NCBI RefSeq assembly: GCF_900105835.1
Contig: NZ_LT629783.1
Coordinates: 930,001 to 994,000, forward strand
Direction of reading: 5' to 3'
Length of the DNA stretch: 64,000 nt
Source of the DNA: Pseudomonas fragi
Lineage (GTDB): Bacteria > Pseudomonadota > Gammaproteobacteria > Pseudomonadales > Pseudomonadaceae
A model generated the notes under the pieces. It was given only the letters and a program-made list of their open reading frames with translations, searched no databases and had not been told where the DNA came from. The position numbers and the translations under genes were made by a program. Positions 46,312 to 55,227 of the stretch are shown here, piece after piece (the first letter of the stretch is position 1; every line of letters starts with the position of its first letter).

Positions 46312-47085
46312 TTATTCCAGTACCGTGTACAGCTCGCTGCTGCGCCCGCCATCCACCGGCAGGCAAGCACCGGTGATGTAAGAAGCTTCGTCGCTGGCCA
46401 GGAACAGAATGGCGTTGGCCACTTCCACCGGCTGGCCGACGCGTTTGAGCGGGATGAGTTTTTCGGTATTGGTGCGCGTCTTGTCATCGGTGAGCATGCC
46501 TGCCGTGGCCGGGGTCTCGACCACACCCGGGCTGACCACGTTGCAACGGATATTGTGGCTGGCACCTTCACTGGCCGCAGCGCGGCTGAAGTTGATCACC
46601 GCCGCCTTGGCGGCCGAGTAACCGGCCATCCACGGCGTACCGAACTGCCCGCAGATCGACGCCAGGTTGATGATCGAGCCGCTGCCCTGGGCACGCATCA
46701 GGCCCAGGGCCGTGCGCGTGCCCCAAAAGGTGCCGTCCACAGTGGTGGCAAAGTTCGAATGCCAGTCAGCGGTCGAGGTGCTGTCAATCGCGCCCCAGCT
46801 GTAGGCCATCGCGTTGTTGACCAGAATGTCCAGGCGGCCGTGGCGCTGCGCCGCATCGTTGATGGCTGCGACATAGGCCGCTTCATTGCTGACATCGGCC
46901 ACTGCGCACTCGGCGCACCCACCGCTGTCACGGATCTGCGCGGCGACGGCCTGCAATGGCTCGATGCGCCGACCACAGAGCACCACCCGCGCGCCCTCCT
47001 CGGCAAACCGCAACGCCGTAGCCGCCCCGATGCCGGAACCGGCGCCGGTAACAAATGCAACCTTGCCCTGTAAACGAGTACCCAT
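46312..47085 (-). CDS. Short-chain dehydrogenase/reductase (HSD-like)
   Basis: A 257-residue classical SDR with TGAGSGIGAATALRF (cofactor loop), NNAMAYSW, catalytic Ser in INLASICGQF and YSAAK. The Arg pair in LCGRRIEP after strand 2 suggests NADP(H) preference. GGGAG precedes the ATG at 47085. It lies between a second SDR and the NTF2-like gene in a tight run. A hydroxysteroid dehydrogenase function fits the surroundings but the sequence does not prove it. Confidence 0.9.
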   Translation of the reverse strand: MGTRLQGKVAFVTGAGSGIGAATALRFAEEGARVVLCGRRIEPLQAVAAQIRDSGGCAECAVADVSNEAAYVAAINDAAQRHGRLDILVNNAMAYSWGAIDSTSTADWHSNFATTVDGTFWGTRTALGLMRAQGSGSIINLASICGQFGTPWMAGYSAAKAAVINFSRAAASEGASHNIRCNVVSPGVVETPATAGMLTDDKTRTNTEKLIPLKRVGQPVEVANAILFLASDEASYITGACLPVDGGRSSELYTVLE

Positions 47086-47107
47086 GTTCTGCTCTCCCAT
47101 TGGCCTG

Positions 47108-47842
47108 TCAGATAAACGCCATGCCGCCGTTGACCGCGAGGTTCTGGCCGGTGATGAATGCTGCGTCTTCGCTGGCCAGAAAGGCGGCGACACGGGCGAT
47201 TTCATGGGTTTCGCCCATGCGGCCCAGGGGGATGGCCTTGAGCATGCTTTGCATCCAGTCGTCCGGGATGTCGGCCATCATCGGCGTGTTGGTCGGGCCC
47301 GGAACGATGGTGTTGACGCGTATGCCGTTGCCTGCCAGTTCGCGGGCCATGCTGCGGGTCAGGCCCATTACCCCGGCCTTGGCCGCGCAGTAATGGCTGG
47401 GGCCTTCACCGGTAAGCGCCGCGGTGCTGGAGATATTGATAATCACCCCGGGCGTGGCAGCGGCAAGCATCAGTTTTACCGCTTCACGGCTGCAGAAAAA
47501 CGTCCCGGTGAGGTTGACCCCGATCACCCGTTGCCAGTGCTCGTCAGGGGTTTGCGCGAAGGCATCGATGGAGCCGATGCCGGCGTTGTTGACCAGCACA
47601 TCGAGGCTGCCGAAATGGGCGTAAACCCCCGCCATTGCCGTGGCCACCGAGTCGCTGTCGGCCACATTGCAACTCACAGCCAGCGCCATGTCGCCCAAGC
47701 CTTCAATACTCTGGCGTGCGGCTTCGAGGTTGATATCGGCGGCAACGACCTTGGCCCCTTGCTCGGCAAAGTGGCGCACGATCGCCCGCCCCATGCCCTG
47801 GCCTGCACCCGTTACAAACGCCACTTTATTCAGCAGTTTCAT
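47108..47842 (-). CDS. Short-chain dehydrogenase/reductase (HSD-like), first gene of the operon
   Basis: A 244-residue classical SDR: TGAGQGMGRAIVRHF, NNAGIGS, catalytic ISSTAALTG and YCAAK. ADINLEA with Asp after strand 2 suggests NAD(H). It is the first gene of the long minus-strand operon (47842 down to about 38 kb). The 392-bp divergent region upstream contains a candidate operator 91 bp before the ATG, a large inverted repeat, and a second operator facing the MFS gene. Confidence 0.9.
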   Translation of the reverse strand: MKLLNKVAFVTGAGQGMGRAIVRHFAEQGAKVVAADINLEAARQSIEGLGDMALAVSCNVADSDSVATAMAGVYAHFGSLDVLVNNAGIGSIDAFAQTPDEHWQRVIGVNLTGTFFCSREAVKLMLAAATPGVIINISSTAALTGEGPSHYCAAKAGVMGLTRSMARELAGNGIRVNTIVPGPTNTPMMADIPDDWMQSMLKAIPLGRMGETHEIARVAAFLASEDAAFITGQNLAVNGGMAFI

Positions 47843-47925
47843 CGTGTTCTCCCACCTGCCCGATGTCGGCCCGCCGGTAAACCCGGACGGTGTATGGGAG
47901 CAATCATTGACTGGCGCAAAAAGCT

Positions 47926-47947
47926 GAACATCGTCCGATGGGACTAA
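47926..47947 (-). promoter_or_regulatory. Candidate shared operator, copy B
   Basis: Read on the minus strand: GTCCCATCGGACGATGTTC. The core GTCC-CATC-GGAC (47933-47944) is a perfect dyad. It lies 91 bp upstream of the first SDR gene and matches copies A and C. Confidence 0.62.
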
Positions 47948-47971
47948 GCAGCCCCGCAGCGGATGACGACC

Positions 47972-48118
47972 GTAGCAGCTGACGAGCAGCGCGAGGCTGC
48001 GTCCGGCGGCGAAGCCGTCGTAAATCAGTTAAACGCGGTGTGTCTGAAACACCGAACCCAAAGGGTTTTACGACGGCTTCGCCGCCGGACGCAGCCTTCG
48101 TTCCTCGGCAGCTGCTAC
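47972..48118. repeat. Long inverted repeat in the divergent promoter region
   Basis: Arms of about 53 bp (47972-48025 and 48066-48118) begin GTAGCAGCTG and end CAGCTGCTAC and share GCTGCGTCCGGCGGCGAAGC / its complement with few mismatches. The 40-bp spacer contains a GTGTGTCTGAAACAC mini-dyad. It resembles a Pseudomonas REP-type doublet. It occupies most of the 392-bp gap between the two divergent operons and separates operators B and C. Confidence 0.85.
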
Positions 48119-48156
48119 AACTTGCATCCCCAGAGAGATCCTGTGCATGACCGGCT

Positions 48157-48178
48157 GGTCTAAATGGACGATGTTCTC
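48157..48178 (+). promoter_or_regulatory. Candidate shared operator, copy C
   Basis: GTCTAAATGGACGATGTTC on the plus strand (core 48158-48169), 66 bp upstream of the MFS start. It shares GGACGATGTTC exactly with copy B, on the opposite strand. Confidence 0.62.
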
Positions 48179-48234
48179 CAGCCCCCCTTCGTGGAATAAC
48201 ACCCCCACTAGAACAAAAACCGGGAGAGCCCACC

Positions 48235-49566
48235 GTGTCCATACCCTTGCGCCCCACCTGGCGAACCCATTACGCACTCGGCGTCTTGGCTGCCATCTAT
48301 ATCTTCAACTACATAGACCGGCTGCTGATGGCCATTTTGATCGAGCCGGTCAAAGCCGAGTTCGGCATTTCCGATACCGGTATCGGCCTGCTCTCAGGCG
48401 TGACCTTTGCCGTGTTCTACACCCTGTTCGGCTTTCCACTGGGGCGCCTGTCCGACCGTATCGGGCGCAAGAAGGTGATTGCCTTTAGCTGCATCGCCTG
48501 GAGCGTGATGACCATTTTCTGCGGCTTCGCCGCCAGCTTTGCCATGCTGGTGATAGCGCGTATCGGGGTGGCCATCGGCGAAGCCGGGGGGACCGCACCG
48601 TCAATGGCGATGGTCTCGGACCTGTACCCGCCCGAACGCCGTTCCACCGCCCTGTCGGTATTGATGCTGGGCTCAAGCCTGGGAGCGATTTTCGGTCTGG
48701 GCCTGGGCGGCTGGATCGCCCAGCATTACGGCTGGCGTTTCGCATTTGTGGTGATCGGTGCGCCGGGAATTTTCCTCGGGCTGCTCCTGCTGCTTACCGT
48801 GCGCGCGCCCAAACCGGCACGGCTGGTAAGCCCCAGTCTGGTGGCGCAAGACCACTGGGCGGTCACGGTGCGTCAGTTGTTCCAGACCCCGTCCTTTTTC
48901 TGGCTGGTCTGCACGGGCGGCTCTGCGGCCATTGCCGGTTATGCCATCGGCACCTGGAGCCCGAGCTTCCTGATCCGCTCCCACGGCTTGAGCCTGCAGG
49001 ACGCCGGGCTGCTGGCCGGGGTCGCAGGCGGCGCCGGGGCAACGTTCGGCACCCTCACCTGCGGCATCTTGTGCGATCGCCTGGCGCGCCGTGACAAGGG
49101 CTGGCAAATCGGCGTGCCGCTGCTGGGCACGCTGATCAGCATCCCCTTTGGCCTGGCCTATTTTCTGTGGCCGGTGGGCACCGCGTTTTATGTGGGCAAC
49201 ACCCCCGTGCCCAGCGCTTTCCTGTTTTATGGCGTGTTCAGCTTCTTCGGCACCTGGTGGGCAACACCTTGCTTGGGGGCGATTTCCCATCTGTTCCCGG
49301 CCACGCGACTGGCGCAGGCCACGGCGATTTTCGTGATGGCCATGACCCTGCTCGGGGTTGGCGTAGGGCCGCTACTGATCGGCATGCTCAGTGACGGCTT
49401 CGCCCATACCCTGGGCAACGAAGGCCTGCGCTATGCCCTGGCCTCCTGTGTTTCGCTGCTGGTCCTGGCCTCGGTGTTTCTGGCCTTGGCCCTGCCGCGC
49501 TATCGCAACCACCTGATGAACAAGACCCCGACCCCAGCACCGCTGGCTGACGCGGCCACTGCCTGA
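48235..49566 (+). CDS. MFS transporter (spinster-like/BaiG-like position)
   Basis: A 443-residue major facilitator with about 12 membrane helices. The loop GRLSDRIGRKKVIAFSC between helices 2 and 3 is the MFS signature, and GEAGGTAPSMAMVSDLYPPERR is typical of the spinster/sugar-phosphate-type branch. It is the first gene of the plus-strand operon and probably imports the substrate of the island across the inner membrane. The start is GTG at 48235 with GGGAG eight bases upstream. The C-terminal tail is Pro/Ala rich. The next gene follows after 17 bp. Confidence 0.88.
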   Translation: MSIPLRPTWRTHYALGVLAAIYIFNYIDRLLMAILIEPVKAEFGISDTGIGLLSGVTFAVFYTLFGFPLGRLSDRIGRKKVIAFSCIAWSVMTIFCGFAASFAMLVIARIGVAIGEAGGTAPSMAMVSDLYPPERRSTALSVLMLGSSLGAIFGLGLGGWIAQHYGWRFAFVVIGAPGIFLGLLLLLTVRAPKPARLVSPSLVAQDHWAVTVRQLFQTPSFFWLVCTGGSAAIAGYAIGTWSPSFLIRSHGLSLQDAGLLAGVAGGAGATFGTLTCGILCDRLARRDKGWQIGVPLLGTLISIPFGLAYFLWPVGTAFYVGNTPVPSAFLFYGVFSFFGTWWATPCLGAISHLFPATRLAQATAIFVMAMTLLGVGVGPLLIGMLSDGFAHTLGNEGLRYALASCVSLLVLASVFLALALPRYRNHLMNKTPTPAPLADAATA

Positions 49567-49583
49567 CAACTGGAGATTGACTG

Positions 49584-50411
49584 ATGACCGAACAAGACCT
49601 TCCCCTGCCCATCGGCCACTTTGTGACACTGGACAACGGCCTGCGCCTGCACTTTCTCGACGAGGGCAGCGGCCCGGTCGTATTGTGGCTGCATGGCAGC
49701 GGCCCGGGCGCCAGCGGCTACAGCAACTTCAAGGGCAACTACCCGCAGTTTGTCGCTGCCGGGTTTCGCAACCTGGTGGTGGATTTGCCGGGTTTCGGCC
49801 GCTCCGACAAGCCGGAAGAGGTGAACTATGACCTCGAGTTTTTCGTTAACACCCTGTCGGGCTTTCTCAAGGCCGTAGGCGTCAAGCGCGCTACCCTGCT
49901 CGGCAACTCGTTGGGTGGGGCGATTGCCCTGGGCCTGGCGCTGGCGGAGCCGGAGCGCGTCGAAAAGCTGATCCTGATGGCCCCCGGCGGTGTTGAAGAG
50001 CGCGAGACCTATTTCAAGATGATCGGCATCCAGCGCATGGTCGAGCTGTACAACGCAGGCCCGCTGGGCATCGAACAGATGCGCCGGATCATGAGCCTGC
50101 AACTGTTCGACAGCTCGCAACTGGACGACAACCTGCTGGCCGAGCGTGTGGCCGTGGCCTTACACCAGCCGCGCAATCTGTTCAGCACCATGCTGGTGCC
50201 CAACATGACCGAACGCCTTGAGGAACTGCAGGCGCCGATCCTCGGTTTCTGGGGCACCAACGACAACTTCAACCCCGCCACCGGCGCGCTGAAAGTGCTG
50301 AACCACGCGCCCAATGCGCGTTTTATCATGCTCAACCAGTGCGGGCACTGGGTGCAGGTTGAACACCGTGAGCTGTTCAACAAGGCGTGCCTGGAGTTTT
50401 TGCGCAGTTGA
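49584..50411 (+). CDS. Alpha/beta hydrolase, meta-cleavage-product (C-C) hydrolase type
   Basis: A 275-residue hydrolase with triad S109 (GNSLGG), D227 (WGTNDNFNP) and H255 (QCGHWVQ). The oxyanion segment LHGSGPGASG (36-45) is the hallmark of BphD/MhpC/HsaD enzymes that split the C-C bond of meta-cleavage products. That pairs it with the extradiol dioxygenase 12 kb away on the other strand. In steroid degradation this step would be that of HsaD/TesD. GGAGA precedes the ATG. It lies between the MFS gene and a large ene-reductase gene. Confidence 0.88.
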   Translation: MTEQDLPLPIGHFVTLDNGLRLHFLDEGSGPVVLWLHGSGPGASGYSNFKGNYPQFVAAGFRNLVVDLPGFGRSDKPEEVNYDLEFFVNTLSGFLKAVGVKRATLLGNSLGGAIALGLALAEPERVEKLILMAPGGVEERETYFKMIGIQRMVELYNAGPLGIEQMRRIMSLQLFDSSQLDDNLLAERVAVALHQPRNLFSTMLVPNMTERLEELQAPILGFWGTNDNFNPATGALKVLNHAPNARFIMLNQCGHWVQVEHRELFNKACLEFLRS

Positions 50412-50486
50412 GGTCAACCCGTATCAACTGCGGCTGCCTGCGGGCGGCCGCAGCCCCTTCCAACACCCGCTCGGGCTGAAATAACA

Positions 50487-52616
50487 ATGACAAAATACCC
50501 TCAGTTGCTGGCACCTGGTCGCATCGGTTCGATGGAACTGCGCAACCGCATCATCATGGCGCCGATGGGCTCCAATTTCGCCGAGGCCGATGGCCAGTGT
50601 GGCGAGCGCATCCAGGCCTATTACGAAGCCCGCGCCCGTGGCGGTGCCGCGCTGCTGATCATGGGCGTGTGCTCGGTGGCGTTCCCGGCCGGCACCGCCG
50701 AGCCATTCCAGGTCGGCGTTTCCAGCGATGACTTTATCCCCGGGCTCAGTCGCCTGGCCGAACGCGTGCATCAGCACGGCGCCAAAATCGCCATGCAGTT
50801 GCAGCACGCGGGCAAGACTGCAGTGCGCGACATGGCTGAAGGCCGGCAACTGTGGGTGCCTTCGGTACCGCCCATGTTGCAAAGCGACATGATGGCCGCA
50901 TTGACGCCTGAAGAACTGGCCAACTTTGTCAGCTCCATGAAACGCCGCGCCGAAGGCTCGCCGATCCGGGTGATGGACAGCGCCGATATCGCGCAGATGA
51001 TTGACTGGTTTGCCTGTGCCGCCGATCGCGCCAGGCGCGCCGGTTTCGACGGTGTGGAGATCCACGCGGCCCACGGCTACATCATCGCCGGCTTCTTGTC
51101 GGGCTATTACAACCAGCGTGAAGACGAATACGGCGGCACGCTGGAAAACCGCGCCCGGCTGTTGCTGCAAATCATCGCGGCCATACGGGCCAAGGTCGGC
51201 CATGAATTTGCCGTGTGGCTGCGCCTGGACGCCGAAGAGTTGCACACCCCCGGCGGCATCAATCTTGAAGACGCCAAAGCCGTGGCGCGCCTGGCAGAGG
51301 CCGCCGGGGTAGATGCCGTGAGCGTATCGGCCACTGCGCGAATCACCAGCGGCGTGGTGTTTACAGAGGCGCCACTGGTGCACAAGCCCGGCGGTTATCT
51401 GGAATGGACCGCCGCCCTCAAGCGCAGCGTACAGGTGCCGGTGATTGCCGTGGGGCGCATCGAGCCGGATGTCGGTGAAGCAGCCCTCAAGCGTGGCGAC
51501 TGTGATTTTATCGCAATGGCGCGCAAGTTCCTGGCCGACCCCGACTTGCCCAACAAGCTGCTCCACGATCAGGAAGCCAGCATCCGCCCGTGCATCTATT
51601 GCTATGTGTGCGTGAGCCAGATTTTTATCAACGAACGGGTCAAGTGCGCGGTCAACCCCATGACCGGCCATGAGTTCGAATACGTGATCGGCCCCACGGC
51701 CACGCCCAAACATCTGGTGGTGGTCGGGGCCGGGCCGGCGGGCATGGAAGCCGCACGCATCGCTGCCTTGCGCGGCCACCGCGTGACCCTGCTCGAACGC
51801 AGCGACCGCCTCGGTGGCACGCTGTTTTTCGCAGGTCTGGCCTATGCCGAAAACGCGCGATTACTGGACAACCTCAAGGTGCAGGTGCAGCAGTCGTCGA
51901 TAGATATCCGCCTCAATACCCAGGCCAGCCCTGCCCTGCTGCGCGACCTGGGCGCCGATCAGGTGCTGGTGGCCGTCGGTGCCGAACGTGCGGCCCCGGC
52001 GATTCCCGGCGCCGATCAGGACCATGTGTGGAGCGGCGACGAACTGCGTCGCCTGATGACCGGCGACCGCGCTGAAGAAATCGCCAAACGCAAACTGTCC
52101 TTTACCCAACGGGCGATGATGAAAGCCGGCAGCCTGACCGGTATCACCGACAGCCGTGAAGCCATGGAAAAACTGTCACGGGTGTGGATGCCGCTGGGCA
52201 AGCGCGTGACCATTATCGGTGGCGGCCTGGTGGGCCTGGAGCTGGCGGAGTTCCTGATTGCCCGCGGGCGCCAGGTGACCGTGCTGGAAAGCGGTACCCA
52301 CCTGGGCCGCGAACTGGCCATTGTGCGCCGCTGGCGGGTGTTGCATGAGATTCGTGTGCATGGCGGCCAGCTGATCACCGGAGCCAGCGTCAGCGCCATT
52401 GAAGGTCATTGCGTGCGCTATCAACTGGCCGATGGGACCTCGGCGCAGAGCGAGGCCGACTCCGTGGTGCTGGCTATCGGTGCCCAGCCCGATACCGGAC
52501 TGCTCGACGAGCTGACCCGGGCGGGCCTGAGCGCCAGCAGCATTGGCGACTGCCACAGTATCGGCTACATCGAAGGCGCCATCAGCGCCGGGCACAAGGC
52601 CGGGCGCGAAGCCTGA
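50487..52616 (+). CDS. Flavin/Fe-S ene-reductase of the 2,4-dienoyl-CoA reductase/BaiCD-BaiH family
   Basis: A 709-residue enzyme with an N-terminal OYE-type FMN barrel ([37 protein letters not shown]), a [4Fe-4S] cysteine cluster (C-X2-C-X2-C-X11-C in [10 protein letters not shown]...KCAVNP) and C-terminal FAD/NAD domains ([35 protein letters not shown]). It should reduce or, in reverse, introduce a conjugated double bond. The BaiCD and BaiH enzymes that act on 3-oxo bile-acyl-CoAs share this architecture. The start is the ATG at 50487, 75 bp after the hydrolase stop. It is probably the last gene of the plus-strand operon; a REP pair follows. Confidence 0.9.
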   Translation: MTKYPQLLAPGRIGSMELRNRIIMAPMGSNFAEADGQCGERIQAYYEARARGGAALLIMGVCSVAFPAGTAEPFQVGVSSDDFIPGLSRLAERVHQHGAKIAMQLQHAGKTAVRDMAEGRQLWVPSVPPMLQSDMMAALTPEELANFVSSMKRRAEGSPIRVMDSADIAQMIDWFACAADRARRAGFDGVEIHAAHGYIIAGFLSGYYNQREDEYGGTLENRARLLLQIIAAIRAKVGHEFAVWLRLDAEELHTPGGINLEDAKAVARLAEAAGVDAVSVSATARITSGVVFTEAPLVHKPGGYLEWTAALKRSVQVPVIAVGRIEPDVGEAALKRGDCDFIAMARKFLADPDLPNKLLHDQEASIRPCIYCYVCVSQIFINERVKCAVNPMTGHEFEYVIGPTATPKHLVVVGAGPAGMEAARIAALRGHRVTLLERSDRLGGTLFFAGLAYAENARLLDNLKVQVQQSSIDIRLNTQASPALLRDLGADQVLVAVGAERAAPAIPGADQDHVWSGDELRRLMTGDRAEEIAKRKLSFTQRAMMKAGSLTGITDSREAMEKLSRVWMPLGKRVTIIGGGLVGLELAEFLIARGRQVTVLESGTHLGRELAIVRRWRVLHEIRVHGGQLITGASVSAIEGHCVRYQLADGTSAQSEADSVVLAIGAQPDTGLLDELTRAGLSASSIGDCHSIGYIEGAISAGHKAGREA

Positions 52617-52659
52617 TCCGCTAGCCGCTTCAGGGTTTTGCGAGCGACATACTTTCTCT

Positions 52660-52745
52660 GTGGGAGCCGGGCTTGCCCGCGATGCAGGCACCTCGTTCTG
52701 TCTGAATGAGCGAAGTGCTGCCATCGCGAGCAAGCCCGCTCCCAC
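52660..52745. repeat. REP pair (GTGGGAGC family)
   Basis: GTGGGAGCCGGGCTTGCCCGC and the inverted GCGAGCAAGCCCGCTCCCAC flank a short spacer between the convergent ene-reductase and LysR genes. Confidence 0.87.
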
Positions 52746-52796
52746 AAGAGCGGGTTGTTGCACATGTTTGCTTTTGCCGTGGCGACGTAAGCAGGC

Positions 52797-53678
52797 TCAC
52801 CAGGGCGTTTCAAGCAAACAGTCAAACATCGCCTGGGCCGCGGCAGACAGCTCATGGCCGGGCTTGGTCAACACCCCGATGGCCCGCTCCACCACCGGCT
52901 CATGCAGGGTGATGCAGCATGCACCGAGTTCGCGCATCTGCTCGGCGCACAAGGCTGGAACCACACTGACACCCAGCCCGCAGGCGACCATGCGCCCCAC
53001 CGTTGCCAGTTGATGGCTTTCAAAATCCACCGGCAGTTTCATCTGCCGGGCCTGCAAGTGTTCCTCCAGCATGACCCGCACGGCTGAAGGCCGCTGCAAG
53101 GTGATAAAGGGCTGCTGCAGCAAAGTGTGCCAGTCAATCAGGGTATGCCCGGCCAGCGCTGAGTCACGCGGTACCACGGCGACAAAACGGTCCCTGTACA
53201 ACGGGGTAAAGGTCAACGAAGAACCCGGCGCGGGCTCGAAAGCCACACCCAGTTCCACTTGCCGATCGCCAACCAGCTCCAGCACTTGCTCATTGATCAC
53301 GTCGTTGACCGTGACATTGACCTTGGGGTAACGCACACGAAAATCCTTGAGGATCGACGGCAGCAAATTACCCGCGAACGACGGGATGGCCGCCAGGGTC
53401 ACGCGTCCACGTTGCAGGGTAAAGCGCTGACGTATCTCGTCCTCAGCGTTGTCCCATTCAGCGATCAGGCGCCGGGCCAGGGGCAGCAGCGATTCACCTT
53501 CGGGGGTCAGGGCCACATTGCGCGTGGTGCGGCTGAACAGGCGCCCGCCCAGGCCCTCTTCCAGGGCCTTGATGGTCAGGCTCAGGGCCGACTGCGACAA
53601 ATGCAGGCGCTGGCAGGCCACCGCAAAACTCAAGCTCTGGGCCACGGCAAGAAAGGCGCGGATCTGTTTGACGGTCAT
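52797..53678 (-). CDS. LysR-family regulator (DhcR-like)
   Basis: A 293-residue LysR protein. The N-terminal winged helix (MTVKQIRAFLAVAQSLSFAVACQRLHLSQSALSLTIKALE) is followed by an effector-binding domain. It is divergent from dhcA-dhcB-atoB, the arrangement recalled for DhcR in P. aeruginosa, where it responds to carnitine catabolism. The ATG at 53678 is preferred to the adjacent GTG because GAGG lies seven bases away. A dyad ATTAAT-N11-ATTAAT begins 18 bp upstream of its start and is a likely binding site. Confidence 0.88.
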   Translation of the reverse strand: MTVKQIRAFLAVAQSLSFAVACQRLHLSQSALSLTIKALEEGLGGRLFSRTTRNVALTPEGESLLPLARRLIAEWDNAEDEIRQRFTLQRGRVTLAAIPSFAGNLLPSILKDFRVRYPKVNVTVNDVINEQVLELVGDRQVELGVAFEPAPGSSLTFTPLYRDRFVAVVPRDSALAGHTLIDWHTLLQQPFITLQRPSAVRVMLEEHLQARQMKLPVDFESHQLATVGRMVACGLGVSVVPALCAEQMRELGACCITLHEPVVERAIGVLTKPGHELSAAAQAMFDCLLETPW

Positions 53679-53695
53679 CACATAGCCTCACGCTG

Positions 53696-53718
53696 ATTAA
53701 TTTGTTTTATCTATTAAT
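53696..53718. promoter_or_regulatory. LysR-type operator candidate
   Basis: ATTAAT-N11-ATTAAT (N11 = 53702-53712) fits the T-N11-A pattern of LysR regulators and lies between the regulator and its divergent target operon, closer to the regulator as expected for autoregulation. Confidence 0.55.
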
Positions 53719-53810
53719 TCACCTTAAAAATCAACTTAACAAAACAATCACCGGCAGTAACACTGCTTCAAACGGCTGACGACAGCCCACTAACAATAAA
53801 AGAGGTGCAT

Positions 53811-54509
53811 ATGGCTGGTTTCGACAAGTGCGTGGCGACCTACGAAGAGGCGCTGGCCGGGCTCAAGGACGGCATGACCGTGATTGCCGGCGGCTTTGGC
53901 CTGTGCGGCATCCCGGAAAACCTGATCAACGAGATCAAGCGCCAGGGCATCCGCGATCTCACTGTGGTCTCCAACAACTGCGGCGTTGACGGTTTTGGCC
54001 TCGGTGTGTTGCTGGAGGACCGCCAGATCAGCAAGGTGATTGCTTCTTATGTGGGTGAAAACGCCTTGTTCGAGAAGCAATTGCTCAGCGGCGAAATTGA
54101 AGTGGAACTGACCCCGCAAGGTACGCTGGCCGAAAAAATGCGCGCTGGCGGTGCTGGCATCCCGGCGTTTTTCACCGCGACCGGGGTCGGCACCCCCGTT
54201 GCCGACGGCAAGGAAACCCGCGAGTTCAAAGGGCGCACCTATTTGATGGAAGAGTCCATCACCGGCGACTTCGCGATTGTCAAAGGCTGGAAGGCTGACC
54301 GCTTCGGCAACGTGATCTATCGCCATACCGCGCAAAACTTCAACCCCCTGGCCGCCACGGCCGGCAAGATCACCGTGGTCGAAGTCGAAGAAATCGTCGA
54401 GCCCGGCGAGCTGGACCCGACGCAGATCCACACCCCCGGCATCTACGTCGACCGGATCATTTGCGGCACGTTTGAAAAACGTATCGAACAGCTCACCGAG
54501 CGCGCCTGA
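53811..54509 (+). CDS. dhcA: CoA-transferase subunit A (dehydrocarnitine/3-oxoacid type)
   Basis: A 232-residue alpha subunit of a class I CoA-transferase ([19 protein letters not shown] as the CoA-binding loop; [26 protein letters not shown]). It moves CoA between a 3-oxo acid such as 3-dehydrocarnitine or acetoacetate and an acyl-CoA donor. The gene order LysR, dhcA, dhcB, atoB supports the dehydrocarnitine assignment, but sequence alone cannot separate it from AtoD/ScoA. The ATG at 53811 has AGAGG just before it; an in-frame GTG at 53805 is less likely. Confidence 0.85.
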   Translation: MAGFDKCVATYEEALAGLKDGMTVIAGGFGLCGIPENLINEIKRQGIRDLTVVSNNCGVDGFGLGVLLEDRQISKVIASYVGENALFEKQLLSGEIEVELTPQGTLAEKMRAGGAGIPAFFTATGVGTPVADGKETREFKGRTYLMEESITGDFAIVKGWKADRFGNVIYRHTAQNFNPLAATAGKITVVEVEEIVEPGELDPTQIHTPGIYVDRIICGTFEKRIEQLTERA

Positions 54510-54541
54510 TCCCCTTCCCCCAGCTCTGACGGAGTACCCAC

Positions 54542-55201
54542 ATGGCACTTTCCCGCGAACAAATGGCCCAGCGCGTCGCCCGCGAAATGCAGGACGGCTT
54601 TTATGTAAACCTGGGGATCGGTATCCCCACCCTGGTCGCCAACTACATCCCCGAAGGCATGGAAGTCATGCTGCAATCGGAGAACGGGCTGCTCGGCATG
54701 GGCGCCTTCCCCCGCGTCGGTGAAGCGGACGCGGACATGATCAACGCCGGCAAGCAAACCGTGACGGCCCGCACCGGGGCCTCGATTTTTTCTTCGGCCG
54801 AATCCTTCGCGATGATTCGCGGCGGCCATATCGATCTCACCGTACTCGGTGCCTTCGAGGTCGACGTACAGGGCAATATCGCTTCCTGGATGATCCCCGG
54901 CAAACTGGTCAAGGGCATGGGCGGCGCGATGGATCTGGTAGCCGGCGCAGACAATATCATCGTCACCATGACCCACGCCTCCAAGGACGGCGAGTCCAAA
55001 CTGCTGTCGCGTTGCAGCCTGCCACTGACTGGCGCAGGATGCATCAAGCGCGTGCTGACCGACCTTGCCTATCTGGAGATCGAAAACGGCGCCTTCATTC
55101 TCAAGGAGCGCGCCCCCGGCGTCAGCATTGACGAGATCGTGCGCAAAACCGCAGGCAAGTTGATCGTCCCGGAGCATGTCCCGCAAATGCAGTTCGCTTG
55201 A
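54542..55201 (+). CDS. dhcB: CoA-transferase subunit B (dehydrocarnitine/3-oxoacid type)
   Basis: A 219-residue beta subunit. The catalytic Glu is in [10 protein letters not shown], which forms the glutamyl-CoA thioester; [13 protein letters not shown] and [15 protein letters not shown] are further family blocks. It forms the heteromeric enzyme with the preceding subunit (32-bp gap). Note that IpdA/IpdB at 34.8-36.5 kb share this fold but lack the SENG block, so the two pairs are not redundant. Confidence 0.88.
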   Translation: MALSREQMAQRVAREMQDGFYVNLGIGIPTLVANYIPEGMEVMLQSENGLLGMGAFPRVGEADADMINAGKQTVTARTGASIFSSAESFAMIRGGHIDLTVLGAFEVDVQGNIASWMIPGKLVKGMGGAMDLVAGADNIIVTMTHASKDGESKLLSRCSLPLTGAGCIKRVLTDLAYLEIENGAFILKERAPGVSIDEIVRKTAGKLIVPEHVPQMQFA

Positions 55202-55227
55202 GCCGCCCATTTTTCAGGAGAGATTTG

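Noticed and set aside
50425..50462. GC-rich hairpin after the C-C hydrolase gene as a terminator
   Set aside because: No T-tract follows and the next gene in the same direction starts 75 bp on, so termination here is not supported.
3483..52745. Interpreting the repeated GTGGGAGCGGGC units as a CRISPR array
   Set aside because: They are dispersed inverted pairs between genes, without regular spacers or cas genes.
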